Shown here one piece after another: positions 32,234 through 42,243 of a stretch of DNA of 64,000 nucleotides. Location: NCBI RefSeq assembly GCF_042219825.1, contig NZ_JBHJHQ010000003.1, positions 639,653 to 703,652 on the forward strand. The letters are read 5' to 3'. This stretch comes from JBHJHP01 sp042219825. Its GTDB lineage: Bacteria; Bacteroidota; Bacteroidia; Bacteroidales; UBA5342. The notes below the pieces were generated by a model. The model saw nothing but the letters and a program-made list of their open reading frames with translations, was not told where the DNA came from and ran no database searches. Every line of letters begins with the position of its first letter. Position 1 is the stretch's first letter. A program made the translations under genes and the position numbers.

Positions 32234-34609
32234 ATGAACCGTATTAAAATATTTGTTCTCCTTATTTTGTTCAGCACTATTAGTTGGGCTCAGATTCCAA
32301 CCGGGACATGGACCACACATTTTTCGTATGATGAAGGTACCTCTGTAACAAGGGCAAAGGATAAAATATACGCGGTAGGTTCAGGCTTTTTATTTTCCTA
32401 TGGATTGAATGACAATGCTATAACTACGTACTCTAAAATAAATGGTCTGAATGATGTAACCATTGCAAAAATAAAATATTATGATGGGTTAGATATACTG
32501 TTCATTGGATATGAAAATGGAAATATTGACTTATTGAAGGGTAATAAAATCAGTAATGTTCAGGACATTAAGCTGGCCAGCATTAACGGAAGTAAGAATA
32601 TAAACAACGTAACATTTAAAGATGATAGAGCCTATATTTCTTCAGATGTTGGTGTTGTTGTTCTTGATCTTGAGAATAAAGAAGTTTTGGAGACATATAT
32701 TTTAAGTGACGGTTCATCTCAAAACCCTGTAAATGGTGTTGCAATTAAGGATGGAAATATTTTTGTTGCAACAGATAACGGGATTTATAAATGTAACCTG
32801 GATAATCCTAATATACTCGACTTTGGAAAATGGGAAATGGAAACACAGTTTCCTGAATATAATAAAAGATACGCCGATATTGTAAATTACTCAGATAAGC
32901 TAGTTGCTATCAGGGCAGATGGTAAGACTTCGGGATATACCGTATATGCAGTTGAAAACGGTTCTTTAAAGACAATTTTGAGTGGAGGAACAAATTTTAG
33001 AAATGTTAGTATTTCTGATAGCACGCTTTTGGTTATCGCATCATACCGAATTTCTATTTTTGATCAGGAACTAAAACTCACTGATTTTATCGCATCCTAT
33101 AATTTCGATGAAATGAGATATGATGGACAGAACGTATTATCAACTTACGATGCTCTAAAATTCGATGAAAATACGTATTTTGTTTCAGATGGTAGCTTGA
33201 GCCTTGTAAAATACAGGAAAGAAGGGTTTAGTGAAGTCCTTAAACCAGACGGCCCGGCCTCAAATACCATTTGGAATATGGATATAAGAGACGGAATATT
33301 AAGAACGGTGCATGGTGGCCTGGATGGATCATGGAATAATAATTCTTATCCCGCTGAGGCGTCCGTTAGGTCAGATAAAGGGTGGTTTATATTAAATAAG
33401 AACACGATTCCTGAACTGGGTTCAGCAATCGATTTTGTGAATATCAAATCAGATCCTTTTAATGCATCTCGTTTTTTTGTTGCGTCTTATAATTATGGGT
33501 TATATGAGTTTAATGACCTTGCATTAGTTAATCATTATGATGACACCAATAGTCCTATTATAAACAGAATTCCGGGATCAATATTTTACAGGGTTTATGG
33601 ACTGGCTTTTGATGATAATGGAAACCTATGGTTAACAAACAGTGCCGTGAGTTTACCTGTACATGTATTACAACAGGATGATTCATGGTATTCTTTTAAT
33701 TATAGTCCTATTGATGGAGCTGGTTCAGACGTTAAAGGCTCGCTGGGTGAAATGATAGTAACGCAGGACAATAATAAATGGATGGTTGTTCCACGTGCTG
33801 ATGGAGGTATTTTTGTGTTTAATGAAAATGGAACTTTGGATAATAGTGCAGATGACGAGTACCGTATGCTTAGTGTAAATAACGATATTGAAGGAAAGGA
33901 ATTTGCTGTTGTAGTAGCATGCATAGCAGAAGATAAAGATGGTTCAATATGGTTTGGAACCAACAATGGATTAGGCGTTTATTCTTCTCCTGGAGATGTT
34001 TTTGAAAGTGAAACCTTCCTTCCATCCCGTATTAAGTTACCAAGAGAAAATGATGAAGATAATGCTGCGGATTATCTTTTGGATAGCGAAGTTGTAAAGG
34101 CAATAGCTGTAGACGGTGGAAATCGTAAATGGTTAGGCACAGCATCATCCGGACTTTTTTTGGTTTCTCCTGATGGTTTAACGACGATTCATCACTTTAC
34201 AACGGCTAATAGCCCTCTCCCTTCAAACTCTATTCGTTCAATCATTATTGATCCGGACAATGGCGAAGTATATGCTGGAACCGGTGCCGGACTGGTATCA
34301 TTTGGTGGAGATGCAACAGAAGGCAACAGTGATTTTTCAAATGTTAAAGCTTTTCCAAATCCGGTGAGAGAAAACTTTACTGGTGTTGTTACAGTTTCCG
34401 GTTTGGTGGAAGAAACAATTGTAAAAATAACCGATATCTCTGGAAATTTAGTATTTGAAACCGTTTCAAATGGAGGTTCTGTTTCCTGGGACAGGAAGAA
34501 TATGTTTGGAGAATATGTCGGAACCGGGGTTTATTTAATTTTCTGTTCAACAAAGAATGGAGAGCAATCTGCAATTACAAAACTTTTGGTAATCAATGCT
34601 AAACAATAA
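32234..34609 (+). CDS. porZ: PorZ-like type IX secretion component (beta-propeller with sorting domain)
   Basis: A 791-residue exported protein with a signal peptide, two seven-bladed beta-propeller domains (for example ITTYSKINGLNDVTIAKI, FGTNNGLGVYSS, WLGTASSGLFLVSPDGL) and a type A T9SS sorting domain at the end (VKAFPNPVRENFTG, GTGVYLIFCSTKNGE). This architecture and length match PorZ, the surface component of the attachment complex that helps link cargo to lipid A-type lipids. In many Bacteroidota recO lies next to it; here rdgB does. The alternative is a two-component regulator propeller protein, but no histidine-kinase domain exists. Confidence 0.75.
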   Translation: MNRIKIFVLLILFSTISWAQIPTGTWTTHFSYDEGTSVTRAKDKIYAVGSGFLFSYGLNDNAITTYSKINGLNDVTIAKIKYYDGLDILFIGYENGNIDLLKGNKISNVQDIKLASINGSKNINNVTFKDDRAYISSDVGVVVLDLENKEVLETYILSDGSSQNPVNGVAIKDGNIFVATDNGIYKCNLDNPNILDFGKWEMETQFPEYNKRYADIVNYSDKLVAIRADGKTSGYTVYAVENGSLKTILSGGTNFRNVSISDSTLLVIASYRISIFDQELKLTDFIASYNFDEMRYDGQNVLSTYDALKFDENTYFVSDGSLSLVKYRKEGFSEVLKPDGPASNTIWNMDIRDGILRTVHGGLDGSWNNNSYPAEASVRSDKGWFILNKNTIPELGSAIDFVNIKSDPFNASRFFVASYNYGLYEFNDLALVNHYDDTNSPIINRIPGSIFYRVYGLAFDDNGNLWLTNSAVSLPVHVLQQDDSWYSFNYSPIDGAGSDVKGSLGEMIVTQDNNKWMVVPRADGGIFVFNENGTLDNSADDEYRMLSVNNDIEGKEFAVVVACIAEDKDGSIWFGTNNGLGVYSSPGDVFESETFLPSRIKLPRENDEDNAADYLLDSEVVKAIAVDGGNRKWLGTASSGLFLVSPDGLTTIHHFTTANSPLPSNSIRSIIIDPDNGEVYAGTGAGLVSFGGDATEGNSDFSNVKAFPNPVRENFTGVVTVSGLVEETIVKITDISGNLVFETVSNGGSVSWDRKNMFGEYVGTGVYLIFCSTKNGEQSAITKLLVINAKQ

Positions 34610-34611
34610 GT

Positions 34612-35184
34612 ATGAATTATCTCGACATTATTATTTTACTTCCACTTGTCTATGGCGTTTTTAGAGGATTTAGGAAAGGTTTTGCAATTGAACTTGCCAC
34701 GTTAGCTGCTTTGATCCTTGGAATTTGGGGCGCTTATAAATTCTCATATATTACAACCGTATTTTTGAGGGACAAATTCGAAGTGACCGGCGATTATCTG
34801 CCTTATGTGTCTTTTTTTCTCACATTTATCATTATCGTTATTCTGGTAAACCTTTTGGGTAAAATGCTGGATAACTTGTTAAAGGCAGTTTCTTTGGGCT
34901 TTATCAATCGTTTGGCCGGAGCAGTATTTGGATTTGCTAAATTGGCTGTTGTCACCTGCTTGCTCGTTTTTCTGGCACACAAACTTGATGACCGAACAGG
35001 AATAATCCCTGAAAAAGATAAGGACGGAAGTCTTCTTTATGAAAGGGCTTATGAATTAACGCTTTCGGTACTTCCATATATTGATATTAAAAAACTGGAA
35101 GAAAAAATTAAAAGAGAAGATAATGAGGAACCCGAAAAAGTTGCCTGCATGTTTTCCTTTCAAATAACAGAAAATGAGAGTTAA
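34612..35184 (+). CDS. CvpA-family membrane protein
   Basis: A 190-residue inner-membrane protein with four hydrophobic segments and the family N-terminus (DIIILLPLVYGVFRGFRKGF). In other bacteria CvpA proteins are linked to colicin V export and envelope stress; the molecular role is unsettled. It starts 2 bp after the PorZ stop. The C-terminal tail (ACMFSFQITENES) overlaps the sulfotransferase start by 11 bp and looks unlike the rest, perhaps because the 3' end was changed by the neighbouring gene. Confidence 0.85.
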   Translation: MNYLDIIILLPLVYGVFRGFRKGFAIELATLAALILGIWGAYKFSYITTVFLRDKFEVTGDYLPYVSFFLTFIIIVILVNLLGKMLDNLLKAVSLGFINRLAGAVFGFAKLAVVTCLLVFLAHKLDDRTGIIPEKDKDGSLLYERAYELTLSVLPYIDIKKLEEKIKREDNEEPEKVACMFSFQITENES

Positions 35185-36124
35185 AAATATTGCAAAAGGC
35201 CTTCTTGCTGGTTTCCATGATCATAAAAAGCAACAACCCGATATATTTATTTTTACATTGCCGCGGGCGGGCTCAACTTTAATAACTGAGATACTAAATA
35301 CAGATTCTCATTCCAAAACAGTAAGTGAGCCATTTTCGTTAAGTTCTGATAATCAGAAGGTATTACATAAGTATTTTAATTCAGAATTTTTTTCGGAGAG
35401 ATATATTGATGTTAATAAAGATGACTTTGACAAAATTATTGATTACCTGAAAGTTTTATCGGAGGGTAGAACATGGAACAGCTTTTATTGGAGTGATATA
35501 CTTACAAAAAATCACTCATTAAAAACTAACAGGACAGTTTTTAAAATCCATAAGTTAACTTATTATTATGATGATATTATGGATCAATTTAAAAATGATT
35601 ATGGATTATACCTGCTTAGACATCCTGTTTCACACTCTCTTTCGCGTATAAGAAAAGGCTGGTCAACATACATTGATAACTATTCGAATTCGGAAAAAAT
35701 AAAAGTGCTCTTGACTTCTAAAGCAAAAAGTTTAATTCAGGAAGTCAACGCCAGCAATAATGATTTGGAAAAATTTATAGTGAGTTGGTGTCTTGAAAAT
35801 TTGGTCTTTATTATAAATTATCAGGAAAATAAGTTAAGCTCAAATGTGTTTCCTGTTTTTTATGAGGATGTAGTTACCGATCCTGAAAATGCAATTCGTA
35901 ATATATGTTCAAAAATAGGAATGGAATACAATGTACGAATGCTTGAAATATTAAATATTCCGTCGAGTGGAATTATTCATAGTACAAATGAAACCAAAAA
36001 TCAGATTCTTTCCGGAAACAAAAGTTATCTGGTTAACAGATGGAAGGATGAAGTTGATTCTGATTTTCCTGACCGATATAAATTCATTTTAAAAACTTTC
36101 GGCATTAAAATATACCTTGATTAG
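35174..36124 (+). CDS. Sulfotransferase-family protein
   Basis: A 316-residue cytoplasmic protein with the PAPS-binding signatures of sulfotransferases: the 5'-phosphosulfate loop TLPRAGSTL (residues about 29-37) and the 3'-phosphate motif LLRHPVSHSLSRIRKGW (near 152-168), followed by FPVFYEDVVTDPEN. These enzymes transfer sulfate from PAPS to glycans or small molecules. The coding sequence is more AT-rich than its neighbours and overlaps cvpA by 11 bp, hinting at acquisition. It is convergent with the barrel gene 11 bp away. The acceptor is unknown; no sulfate-activation genes are here. Confidence 0.8.
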   Translation: MRVKNIAKGLLAGFHDHKKQQPDIFIFTLPRAGSTLITEILNTDSHSKTVSEPFSLSSDNQKVLHKYFNSEFFSERYIDVNKDDFDKIIDYLKVLSEGRTWNSFYWSDILTKNHSLKTNRTVFKIHKLTYYYDDIMDQFKNDYGLYLLRHPVSHSLSRIRKGWSTYIDNYSNSEKIKVLLTSKAKSLIQEVNASNNDLEKFIVSWCLENLVFIINYQENKLSSNVFPVFYEDVVTDPENAIRNICSKIGMEYNVRMLEILNIPSSGIIHSTNETKNQILSGNKSYLVNRWKDEVDSDFPDRYKFILKTFGIKIYLD

Positions 36125-36135
36125 GACATCTACCA

Positions 36136-37893
36136 TTAAAACCGGTATTTTACGCTTGCCAGTACATTAAATCCAAAGGATGGATAACCATTCCAGTAAT
36201 AATAGTTGGACGACAGGATATTATTCAGGTTCAACGATGCCGATAATCTGTTGTTATATTGGTATTCTCCTGATAAAGACAAATCATATACTGCTTTTAA
36301 CTGAGTTCTTTGTGTTACTCCTGAACCGATCGCATCCTGTGTAAGCGCTTCCCTTTTTGAGATGGTTGTAAAGTCAACATTGACAGTAACATTTCTGTAG
36401 GGCACAAAACTTCCGTAGACCTTTATTTCATAATCCGGCAAATGCCACGCATATTCAAGATTATCCAGGGCATAGTTGTAATAGGCTCCGCTTGCACCGA
36501 AGCTGTATCTGTCGTTTCCTGCATAATCAATGGCTGCTTTCACGGTTAAAACGTTCATGTCGTCGTATACTGCGGTAAACTGGTTGGAATATGCAACTGA
36601 GCTAACCTGTGATGTGTCTGTGATATAGAATTCGTTAATATAAAACGGATTATTTTTTACGATTGAGAAGTTAACGCTACCGTTAAATACAATTTTTGGT
36701 GTTAACTGTCCGGTCAATCCTGCTTCTAAGGAAAGAGGTATTTGTGTCGGCATCACATTCAGCTCAGGGGTCATATAAGGGTTGATCTGAATGCTGTTCC
36801 TGTAGTCGTTTAATCTGTAATTTCCTCCAGCCATTAAGTGTGCTGTAAATAGTTTTTCGATCAGATTAAAATTAAAATCAATGTCCGGAGTAACAAGATA
36901 GTCTGTTTTGTCTTTCTGAATGTTGAAAAATGCATTTAACCCAAGTTTCAGGTTCCATGTATTCCGGTTCAACTTAAAATACGGACTGAAATCAATATAG
37001 GTAAAATTATTAAAATCTTTGTAAAGAGCTGTATCGGGGACATTATACATGCCATATTGCACATCCAGTGCTCCGCCAACAAGATTGTCTCCAACAGGTT
37101 TTTCAAAGAAGCCTTTTAGCCCTATCAGATCTTCCTTAAAATCCATGCGGGTGAAGAAGTGATCGTAATAAAGTTCGGCTTTATATGCCGTTTCATCATA
37201 AATTGACGGATTGGTGGCAAATACAAAATTCGCTTTAAAAGAAGCATAACCTGGCTTTTGGGTTTCATTAATATCTTTATTGTTAATGGCTATTGTGTCA
37301 TTCAGAGCATAATAGGTCATCGAAGTATCAGTATTAATTGTTTGGTAACCGAAATACCGGTAATTATGATTACTGAATCCCAGGTTGGCAGTCAGATAGG
37401 TTCCCCAAAACTGATGTTTGTAGGCTAACAATAAATTGTTCCTTACAAACGTAGCATCGTTTTTACTGCCATCTTCCATTTTTACTTTCCCGAACGAGGA
37501 CCGATTATTGGCAAAAAACGACAGACTGTGTTTGTCTGAATGAAAAGCGTTATAAAATAGTTCGCCGAATAAAGAGCTGTAATTTCCACCTCCCAGACTA
37601 ATGTAGTTCTGATCGTAATCCCGCCTTGGCTCAGATGAAAGAGTAGCCGGTGTTAATGGAATAATTTCAAAGCTTGTTTCCAGAGGATGCGTAAAAAAGC
37701 TGTATGAAAACGTTGGTGTTTTTATCTCCGGTTTCTGAATTTCCGGGATGAGATTAATCTTGTTGGCATCCGAAATGGTTGGATTATATTCTCTTACCAC
37801 TACTACGTTTTTATTAATCGTTGTATCGGTTTGAGCCGAGGCCGATAGTCCTGTTGCTGATATAATTATGGCAATTATTATATTCTTTTTCAT
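36136..37893 (-). CDS. Outer-membrane beta-barrel protein (TonB-dependent receptor-like)
   Basis: A 585-residue protein with signal peptide (residues 1-20) and alternating-hydrophobicity strands through most of its length, ending in the aromatic residue pattern of a barrel (VLASVKYRF). The N-terminal VREYNPTISDANKINLIPEI segment resembles the start of TonB-dependent-receptor-like barrels that lack a full plug. No TonB box is evident, so energy-coupled uptake is doubtful. It lies 27 bp downstream of the giant TPR gene on the same strand; I expect the two products to work together at the outer membrane. Confidence 0.72.
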   Translation of the reverse strand: MKKNIIIAIIISATGLSASAQTDTTINKNVVVVREYNPTISDANKINLIPEIQKPEIKTPTFSYSFFTHPLETSFEIIPLTPATLSSEPRRDYDQNYISLGGGNYSSLFGELFYNAFHSDKHSLSFFANNRSSFGKVKMEDGSKNDATFVRNNLLLAYKHQFWGTYLTANLGFSNHNYRYFGYQTINTDTSMTYYALNDTIAINNKDINETQKPGYASFKANFVFATNPSIYDETAYKAELYYDHFFTRMDFKEDLIGLKGFFEKPVGDNLVGGALDVQYGMYNVPDTALYKDFNNFTYIDFSPYFKLNRNTWNLKLGLNAFFNIQKDKTDYLVTPDIDFNFNLIEKLFTAHLMAGGNYRLNDYRNSIQINPYMTPELNVMPTQIPLSLEAGLTGQLTPKIVFNGSVNFSIVKNNPFYINEFYITDTSQVSSVAYSNQFTAVYDDMNVLTVKAAIDYAGNDRYSFGASGAYYNYALDNLEYAWHLPDYEIKVYGSFVPYRNVTVNVDFTTISKREALTQDAIGSGVTQRTQLKAVYDLSLSGEYQYNNRLSASLNLNNILSSNYYYWNGYPSFGFNVLASVKYRF

Positions 37894-37920
37894 TTTGTTA
37901 TCTTTTCAATCAGTTTTAAG

Positions 37921-40900
37921 TTATTGAATGGAATCAGACATAGATTTTTTTATGGAATCAACCTTTTGGAAATAAGTTTTCAGTGTATCCCGTTTTTCCA
38001 TTTCCTTGCGTTTTTCAATGGCATCTATTTCCCGTAATTTTGTTTCAACCATTGGTTTAATATCATCACTGTTATTCTGATAATTTTCTTTTACGCTCAG
38101 CAGATACTGTTTGGCCTGGAAAATGTCGTCCCTGTTTATATAGATATCAGAAAGCAGGATAAAAGCTTTTGCTAACCAATACTGATGAGGTGTATTTGTA
38201 TTAATAAATTCGAAAATGTCTTTTTCTGCCCCTTTTACATCTCCCTGTTCATAAAGCATTCTTGCGATTTCATATTTAGCCTCAGCACCTTCTTTTGAGC
38301 GGGTATCCTGTGCCAGTATCCTGAATGCGGACAAAGCTGCTTCTTTGTTGTCGAGCTTAATAAAAGACTTTGCTTTCTTGTAAATTGCTTCGCGTTTCAG
38401 TTCCGGCTCAAGTACCGGTTCTTTTAACAGGTTATCTGCCGCAACTATTGTGGCTCCTGCATTGTTAAGATTATACTGACACCGCATAATTCCAACTTTC
38501 GCAGCCTTAATATTTTCTTTCATTTGAGCCTGCTGTTCCAGATCGGAATAATATTCCAGGGCTTCCTGATAATTACTTTTCTCAAACAGCAAGGTCGACA
38601 AGGCGGTCAAGGCCTGCTCTGTAAATGAATTTCTAGGTTGTGAAACCACCAACTTAAGATCAGAAATTGCAGCGTCTTTGTCGCCTAATCTCAGATTACA
38701 ATCTGCTTTATAATAGTGTGCAGTCAATTGATAAGCACCATTAGGAAATTTCGCAAGATAATTTTCAAAGTATCGTTTTGAATCACTTATATTGCCAGAC
38801 ATATAAAGCTTTTCTGCTGCTGCAAATGTAAGCGAGTCTTCTTCGTTATTTTTGAGTGTAGCAAAGCCTCCAACTTCTTTGGTGTAGTCAATGTATTTAT
38901 CCACCTCGTTTTTCTCAACCGAAATATTCTTTAAAGCGGCGAGAGCCGTTCTTGCTTCTTCGGTTCCCGGATATTTCTGAACCACATCTTTATAGATGGA
39001 GGATGCTTTATTAACATCCTGAATGTTATAGTAAACAAGTGCCATATTCACCATAGCCTGGCTGGCAAAACTGCTGTTCGGGTATTTTTGAATGAGCGCA
39101 TTGTATGATCCGATGGCATTCTGAGGATCATTTAATACAACCCAGGTTTTGGCCATTTCGAACCATGCATCATCAATAAACCGAGATGTTGGAAAACCTG
39201 ATATCAGACTTTTAAGATCGGTGATCTTTTTATTGTAGTTTTTCTGTAACCCCTCACTGTAGGCTTTTTTAAATAAGCCATAGTCTGCATTGCTTCCACC
39301 GTTCTGATAGGCAGCCTGAAAATATGTTATTGCATCGCGGAAATCGCGTTTCAAATAATAGCAATCACCTACGCGGTTGTTTGCATCGGTTATCAGATTT
39401 GGATCTTTGGTTTTAGCCAGTGATAAAAACTTCCGGAACCAGTTGATGGCGGCGCTGTAGTTTTTCTTTTTAAAAAAGGCATAACCCATGTTATAATGCG
39501 CCATATCAAATACATCTTTGCTGTAAGCACCGGGCAGAATAATAAACTTATTATAATCGCTCAGTGCTTTATCGTAATCCCCGAGTCTGTAGTAGGTTTC
39601 TCCACGCCAGTAATACGACAAAGCCTTAATGTCCTGATCGAACTGGGAATTATCAATAGCCGTATTAAAATACGGGATTGCATCGCTATATCTGTTGTCC
39701 GTAAACAATTCTATTGCCCGGTAATAAGAAACGCGTTGTAAAGCCTTTAATACCTTCGGATTTCGTGTGCGTATCTTCATTATGGACTGGTATGCTCTTT
39801 CGTAGTTTTGTGTTGTCATAAACACATTTGAAAGCATATTGTACACCTCATCCCTGTATTTTGAGTCCGGAAATTCTTCCAGGAACCTTTCAAAAGCGGT
39901 TATAGTCTCATTAAAAGGGGAGAATGCTGTTTCATACGTAAGTTTAGAATAGTTATAAAGTGCTTCTTCCTGTAAGGATTTATCGAACGACATACGGGAC
40001 GCAGCTTCAAATGCCATACGTGCAGCATTTTTATCATCCAGTTTCAGGTAGCAGTCTCCAAGATATCCATACGCGCTTTGAGTCAGTTCATCTTCAACGG
40101 TTGCAATCTGGGAGAATGTTTCTGCTGCTTTCTGGTATTGTTTAGTATTGTAATATGCTACGCCAAGGTGATAAATGTCCGGTCTGGAAATAGAGGGTGT
40201 TTCTTCAAGATACCGTTCCAGAAATGCGATGGATTTTTCATATTCCTGACGGGCATAATAGGCATCACCCACTATTCTTGCAATCTCACCGGTTCTGTTA
40301 TTTACGGTACCCATAATCAGGTTCGAACCGTATTTAATTACTTTATCATATTCTTTGTTTAAATGGTAAAGTTGAACCAGGTAATATGGAATCACATCTG
40401 AATATTGCGGCGAATTTTCCAGCATAAGAAAATTATCCAGTGCTGTAGTGTAGTTTCCTTCTTCGTACTGAATATGTGCATAATAATATATAGCTGCTTC
40501 CCTGTACAGGTTTTTTTCTTCTTTTACCTCATAAAAAAGGTTTTCTGCTTCTTTAAATTTTCCTTGTTTAAAAAGACAATATCCTTTTTTGAACTGGTAT
40601 TCCTTCAGTTGGTTTTCGCTGAGCTGGTTTGTTTTAACCTTTCCGTATAAGACCCCGGCATATTTGTAGTTTTTCTGATCGTATTTATAATTGGCCAGGA
40701 TAAAAAGAGCCTGATTCCCAAAATAACTGTCCGGATGATCATTAATAAAACGGGATAATTCTGTCTCCGCTGTTTTATCCTCCAGTCGTAAAGAAGATAC
40801 GATGCGGTAAAAGTCTGCTTCTATGCGTTTTCCTTCTGATTCCGGAGCGTTGTTCAGAAACAAGGTAAAGTTATCTTTTGCTGCAGCATACTGGTGTTCA

Positions 40901-41019
40901 TCGAAAAACTCCTTTCCTCTTTCAAACCAGTTTTGAATGTCGGTTTCAGAAACGGACTCCTGAGCAAATATAATAACGGATGTAAATAGGAAGAATATAC
41001 TTAAAACTGCGGTTCTCAT
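37921..41019 (-). CDS. Giant exported TPR protein
   Basis: A 1032-residue protein with signal peptide (MRTAVLSIFFLFTSVIIFAQ). Tetratricopeptide repeats cover nearly the full length (for example YAAAKDNFTLFLNNAPESEG, FSEAVL-type helices, NAIGSYNALIQKYPNSSFAS, GDKDAAISDLKLVV), with about twenty or more units. Some units resemble YbgF/CpoB repeats, which act in the Tol-Pal and peptidoglycan systems. The last 40 residues are a charged helix (KLREIDAIEKRKEMEKRDTL). It is upstream of an outer-membrane barrel. The function is not known; a scaffold for envelope assembly is likely. Confidence 0.85.
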   Translation of the reverse strand: MRTAVLSIFFLFTSVIIFAQESVSETDIQNWFERGKEFFDEHQYAAAKDNFTLFLNNAPESEGKRIEADFYRIVSSLRLEDKTAETELSRFINDHPDSYFGNQALFILANYKYDQKNYKYAGVLYGKVKTNQLSENQLKEYQFKKGYCLFKQGKFKEAENLFYEVKEEKNLYREAAIYYYAHIQYEEGNYTTALDNFLMLENSPQYSDVIPYYLVQLYHLNKEYDKVIKYGSNLIMGTVNNRTGEIARIVGDAYYARQEYEKSIAFLERYLEETPSISRPDIYHLGVAYYNTKQYQKAAETFSQIATVEDELTQSAYGYLGDCYLKLDDKNAARMAFEAASRMSFDKSLQEEALYNYSKLTYETAFSPFNETITAFERFLEEFPDSKYRDEVYNMLSNVFMTTQNYERAYQSIMKIRTRNPKVLKALQRVSYYRAIELFTDNRYSDAIPYFNTAIDNSQFDQDIKALSYYWRGETYYRLGDYDKALSDYNKFIILPGAYSKDVFDMAHYNMGYAFFKKKNYSAAINWFRKFLSLAKTKDPNLITDANNRVGDCYYLKRDFRDAITYFQAAYQNGGSNADYGLFKKAYSEGLQKNYNKKITDLKSLISGFPTSRFIDDAWFEMAKTWVVLNDPQNAIGSYNALIQKYPNSSFASQAMVNMALVYYNIQDVNKASSIYKDVVQKYPGTEEARTALAALKNISVEKNEVDKYIDYTKEVGGFATLKNNEEDSLTFAAAEKLYMSGNISDSKRYFENYLAKFPNGAYQLTAHYYKADCNLRLGDKDAAISDLKLVVSQPRNSFTEQALTALSTLLFEKSNYQEALEYYSDLEQQAQMKENIKAAKVGIMRCQYNLNNAGATIVAADNLLKEPVLEPELKREAIYKKAKSFIKLDNKEAALSAFRILAQDTRSKEGAEAKYEIARMLYEQGDVKGAEKDIFEFINTNTPHQYWLAKAFILLSDIYINRDDIFQAKQYLLSVKENYQNNSDDIKPMVETKLREIDAIEKRKEMEKRDTLKTYFQKVDSIKKSMSDSIQ

Positions 41020-41117
41020 ATTAATTACATTGGGTTTACGATTGGCGCGAAATTACTAATTTCCCAGTAATCAGAACGAAAGATGCATTCAGATATTGTA
41101 AACAAGTTCTCCAAAAC

Positions 41118-41152
41118 TATCGAGGGCTTCACTTGTAGTGAAACCCTCGATA
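41118..41152 (-). terminator. Intrinsic terminator after gcvT
   Basis: A 16-bp stem (41118-41133 with 41137-41152; 3-nt loop, one mismatch) reads, on the minus strand, into a short T-tract (AGTTTTGG). It separates gcvT from the TPR gene. Confidence 0.8.
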
Positions 41153-41154
41153 AG

Positions 41155-42243
41155 TTATGCTTTATAAATAGGCAACTTTACAATCCTTGCTTTTAATGCT
41201 TTATTTCTGACCCGGATAAAAATCTCCGAATCAAATTTGCTGTAGGATGTAGATACATATCCCATACCGATGCCTTGTTTCATCATGGGAGACATGGTGC
41301 CGGAGGTGACTTCTCCGATAACTTCACCGTCAGCATTTTCGATGGGATATCCGTGTCGTGGAATACCCCGGTCTTCAAGGATAAATCCACGCAATCTTCT
41401 TGATGCCCCGTTTTCTTTTTGTTCAAGAAGAAGTTTTTTGTCAATAAAATCCTTGTTATCAGTGAATTTTGTGATCCACCCTAAGCCAGCTTCTATCGGA
41501 GAAGTTGTGTCGTCAATGTCGTTTCCGTAGAGGCAGAATCCCATTTCAAGGCGCAGGGTGTCGCGGGCTCCCAATCCGATAGGTTTAATGCCGAATTCTT
41601 TGCCGGCTTCAAAAATGGCATCCCATAATTTACCGCCATCTTCATTGTAAAAATAGAGCTCAAATCCACCGGCACCGGTATAACCTGTATTGGAAATAAT
41701 TACATCTGAAATACCTGCAAATTCTCCGGTTGTAAAACTGTAATACGGAATTTCGGAGAGATTAACAGGTGTTAGTTTCTGCAAGACTTCAATGGCTTTG
41801 GGGCCCTGTATGGCTAACTGAGCAATTTTATCGGACGTGTTTTCCAGTTCGGCTCCAAACGAATTATTTTTCACGCACCAGTTCCAGTCTTTCTGAATAT
41901 TGGCTGCATTAACTACCAGCAAATATTTTTCCGGTTCGTAGTAATAAACAAGAAGATCGTCAATAATTCCGCCTTTCCCGTTGGGTAAACAGCTGTATTG
42001 GGCTTTACCCGGTGTTAGTTTTGATACGTCATTGGATGTGACATGCTGTAAAAAGTCCAGCGCTTTTGGACCCTTTACCCAAAATTCACCCATATGACTC
42101 ACATCAAAAACCCCAACTCCTGTTCTTACGTTTACGTGTTCATCGTTAATTCCTGAATATTCGATCGGCATATTATATCCTGCAAACTCATGCATTTTAG
42201 CACCCAGGTTAATATGTTTTTGGGTGAAAGGGGTTGTTTTCAT
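41155..42243 (-). CDS. gcvT: Glycine cleavage system aminomethyltransferase (T-protein)
   Basis: GcvT takes the aminomethyl group from the H-protein and makes methylene-THF and ammonia. The 362-residue protein starts with TPFTQKHINLGAKMHEFAGY and has the family blocks GVFDVSHMGEFWVKG, NTGYTGAGGFELYF, GLGARDTLRLEMGFCLYGND and EVTSGTMSPMMKQGIGMGYV. The start directly abuts the pepT stop, so they are probably cotranscribed. The genes for P- and H-proteins are not in this window. A terminator follows. Confidence 0.96.
   Translation of the reverse strand: MKTTPFTQKHINLGAKMHEFAGYNMPIEYSGINDEHVNVRTGVGVFDVSHMGEFWVKGPKALDFLQHVTSNDVSKLTPGKAQYSCLPNGKGGIIDDLLVYYYEPEKYLLVVNAANIQKDWNWCVKNNSFGAELENTSDKIAQLAIQGPKAIEVLQKLTPVNLSEIPYYSFTTGEFAGISDVIISNTGYTGAGGFELYFYNEDGGKLWDAIFEAGKEFGIKPIGLGARDTLRLEMGFCLYGNDIDDTTSPIEAGLGWITKFTDNKDFIDKKLLLEQKENGASRRLRGFILEDRGIPRHGYPIENADGEVIGEVTSGTMSPMMKQGIGMGYVSTSYSKFDSEIFIRVRNKALKARIVKLPIYKA

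Noticed and set aside
33787..33802. TGTTCCACGTGCTGAT in porZ as a parS half-site
   Set aside because: Only 11 of 16 positions match; the right half is wrong.
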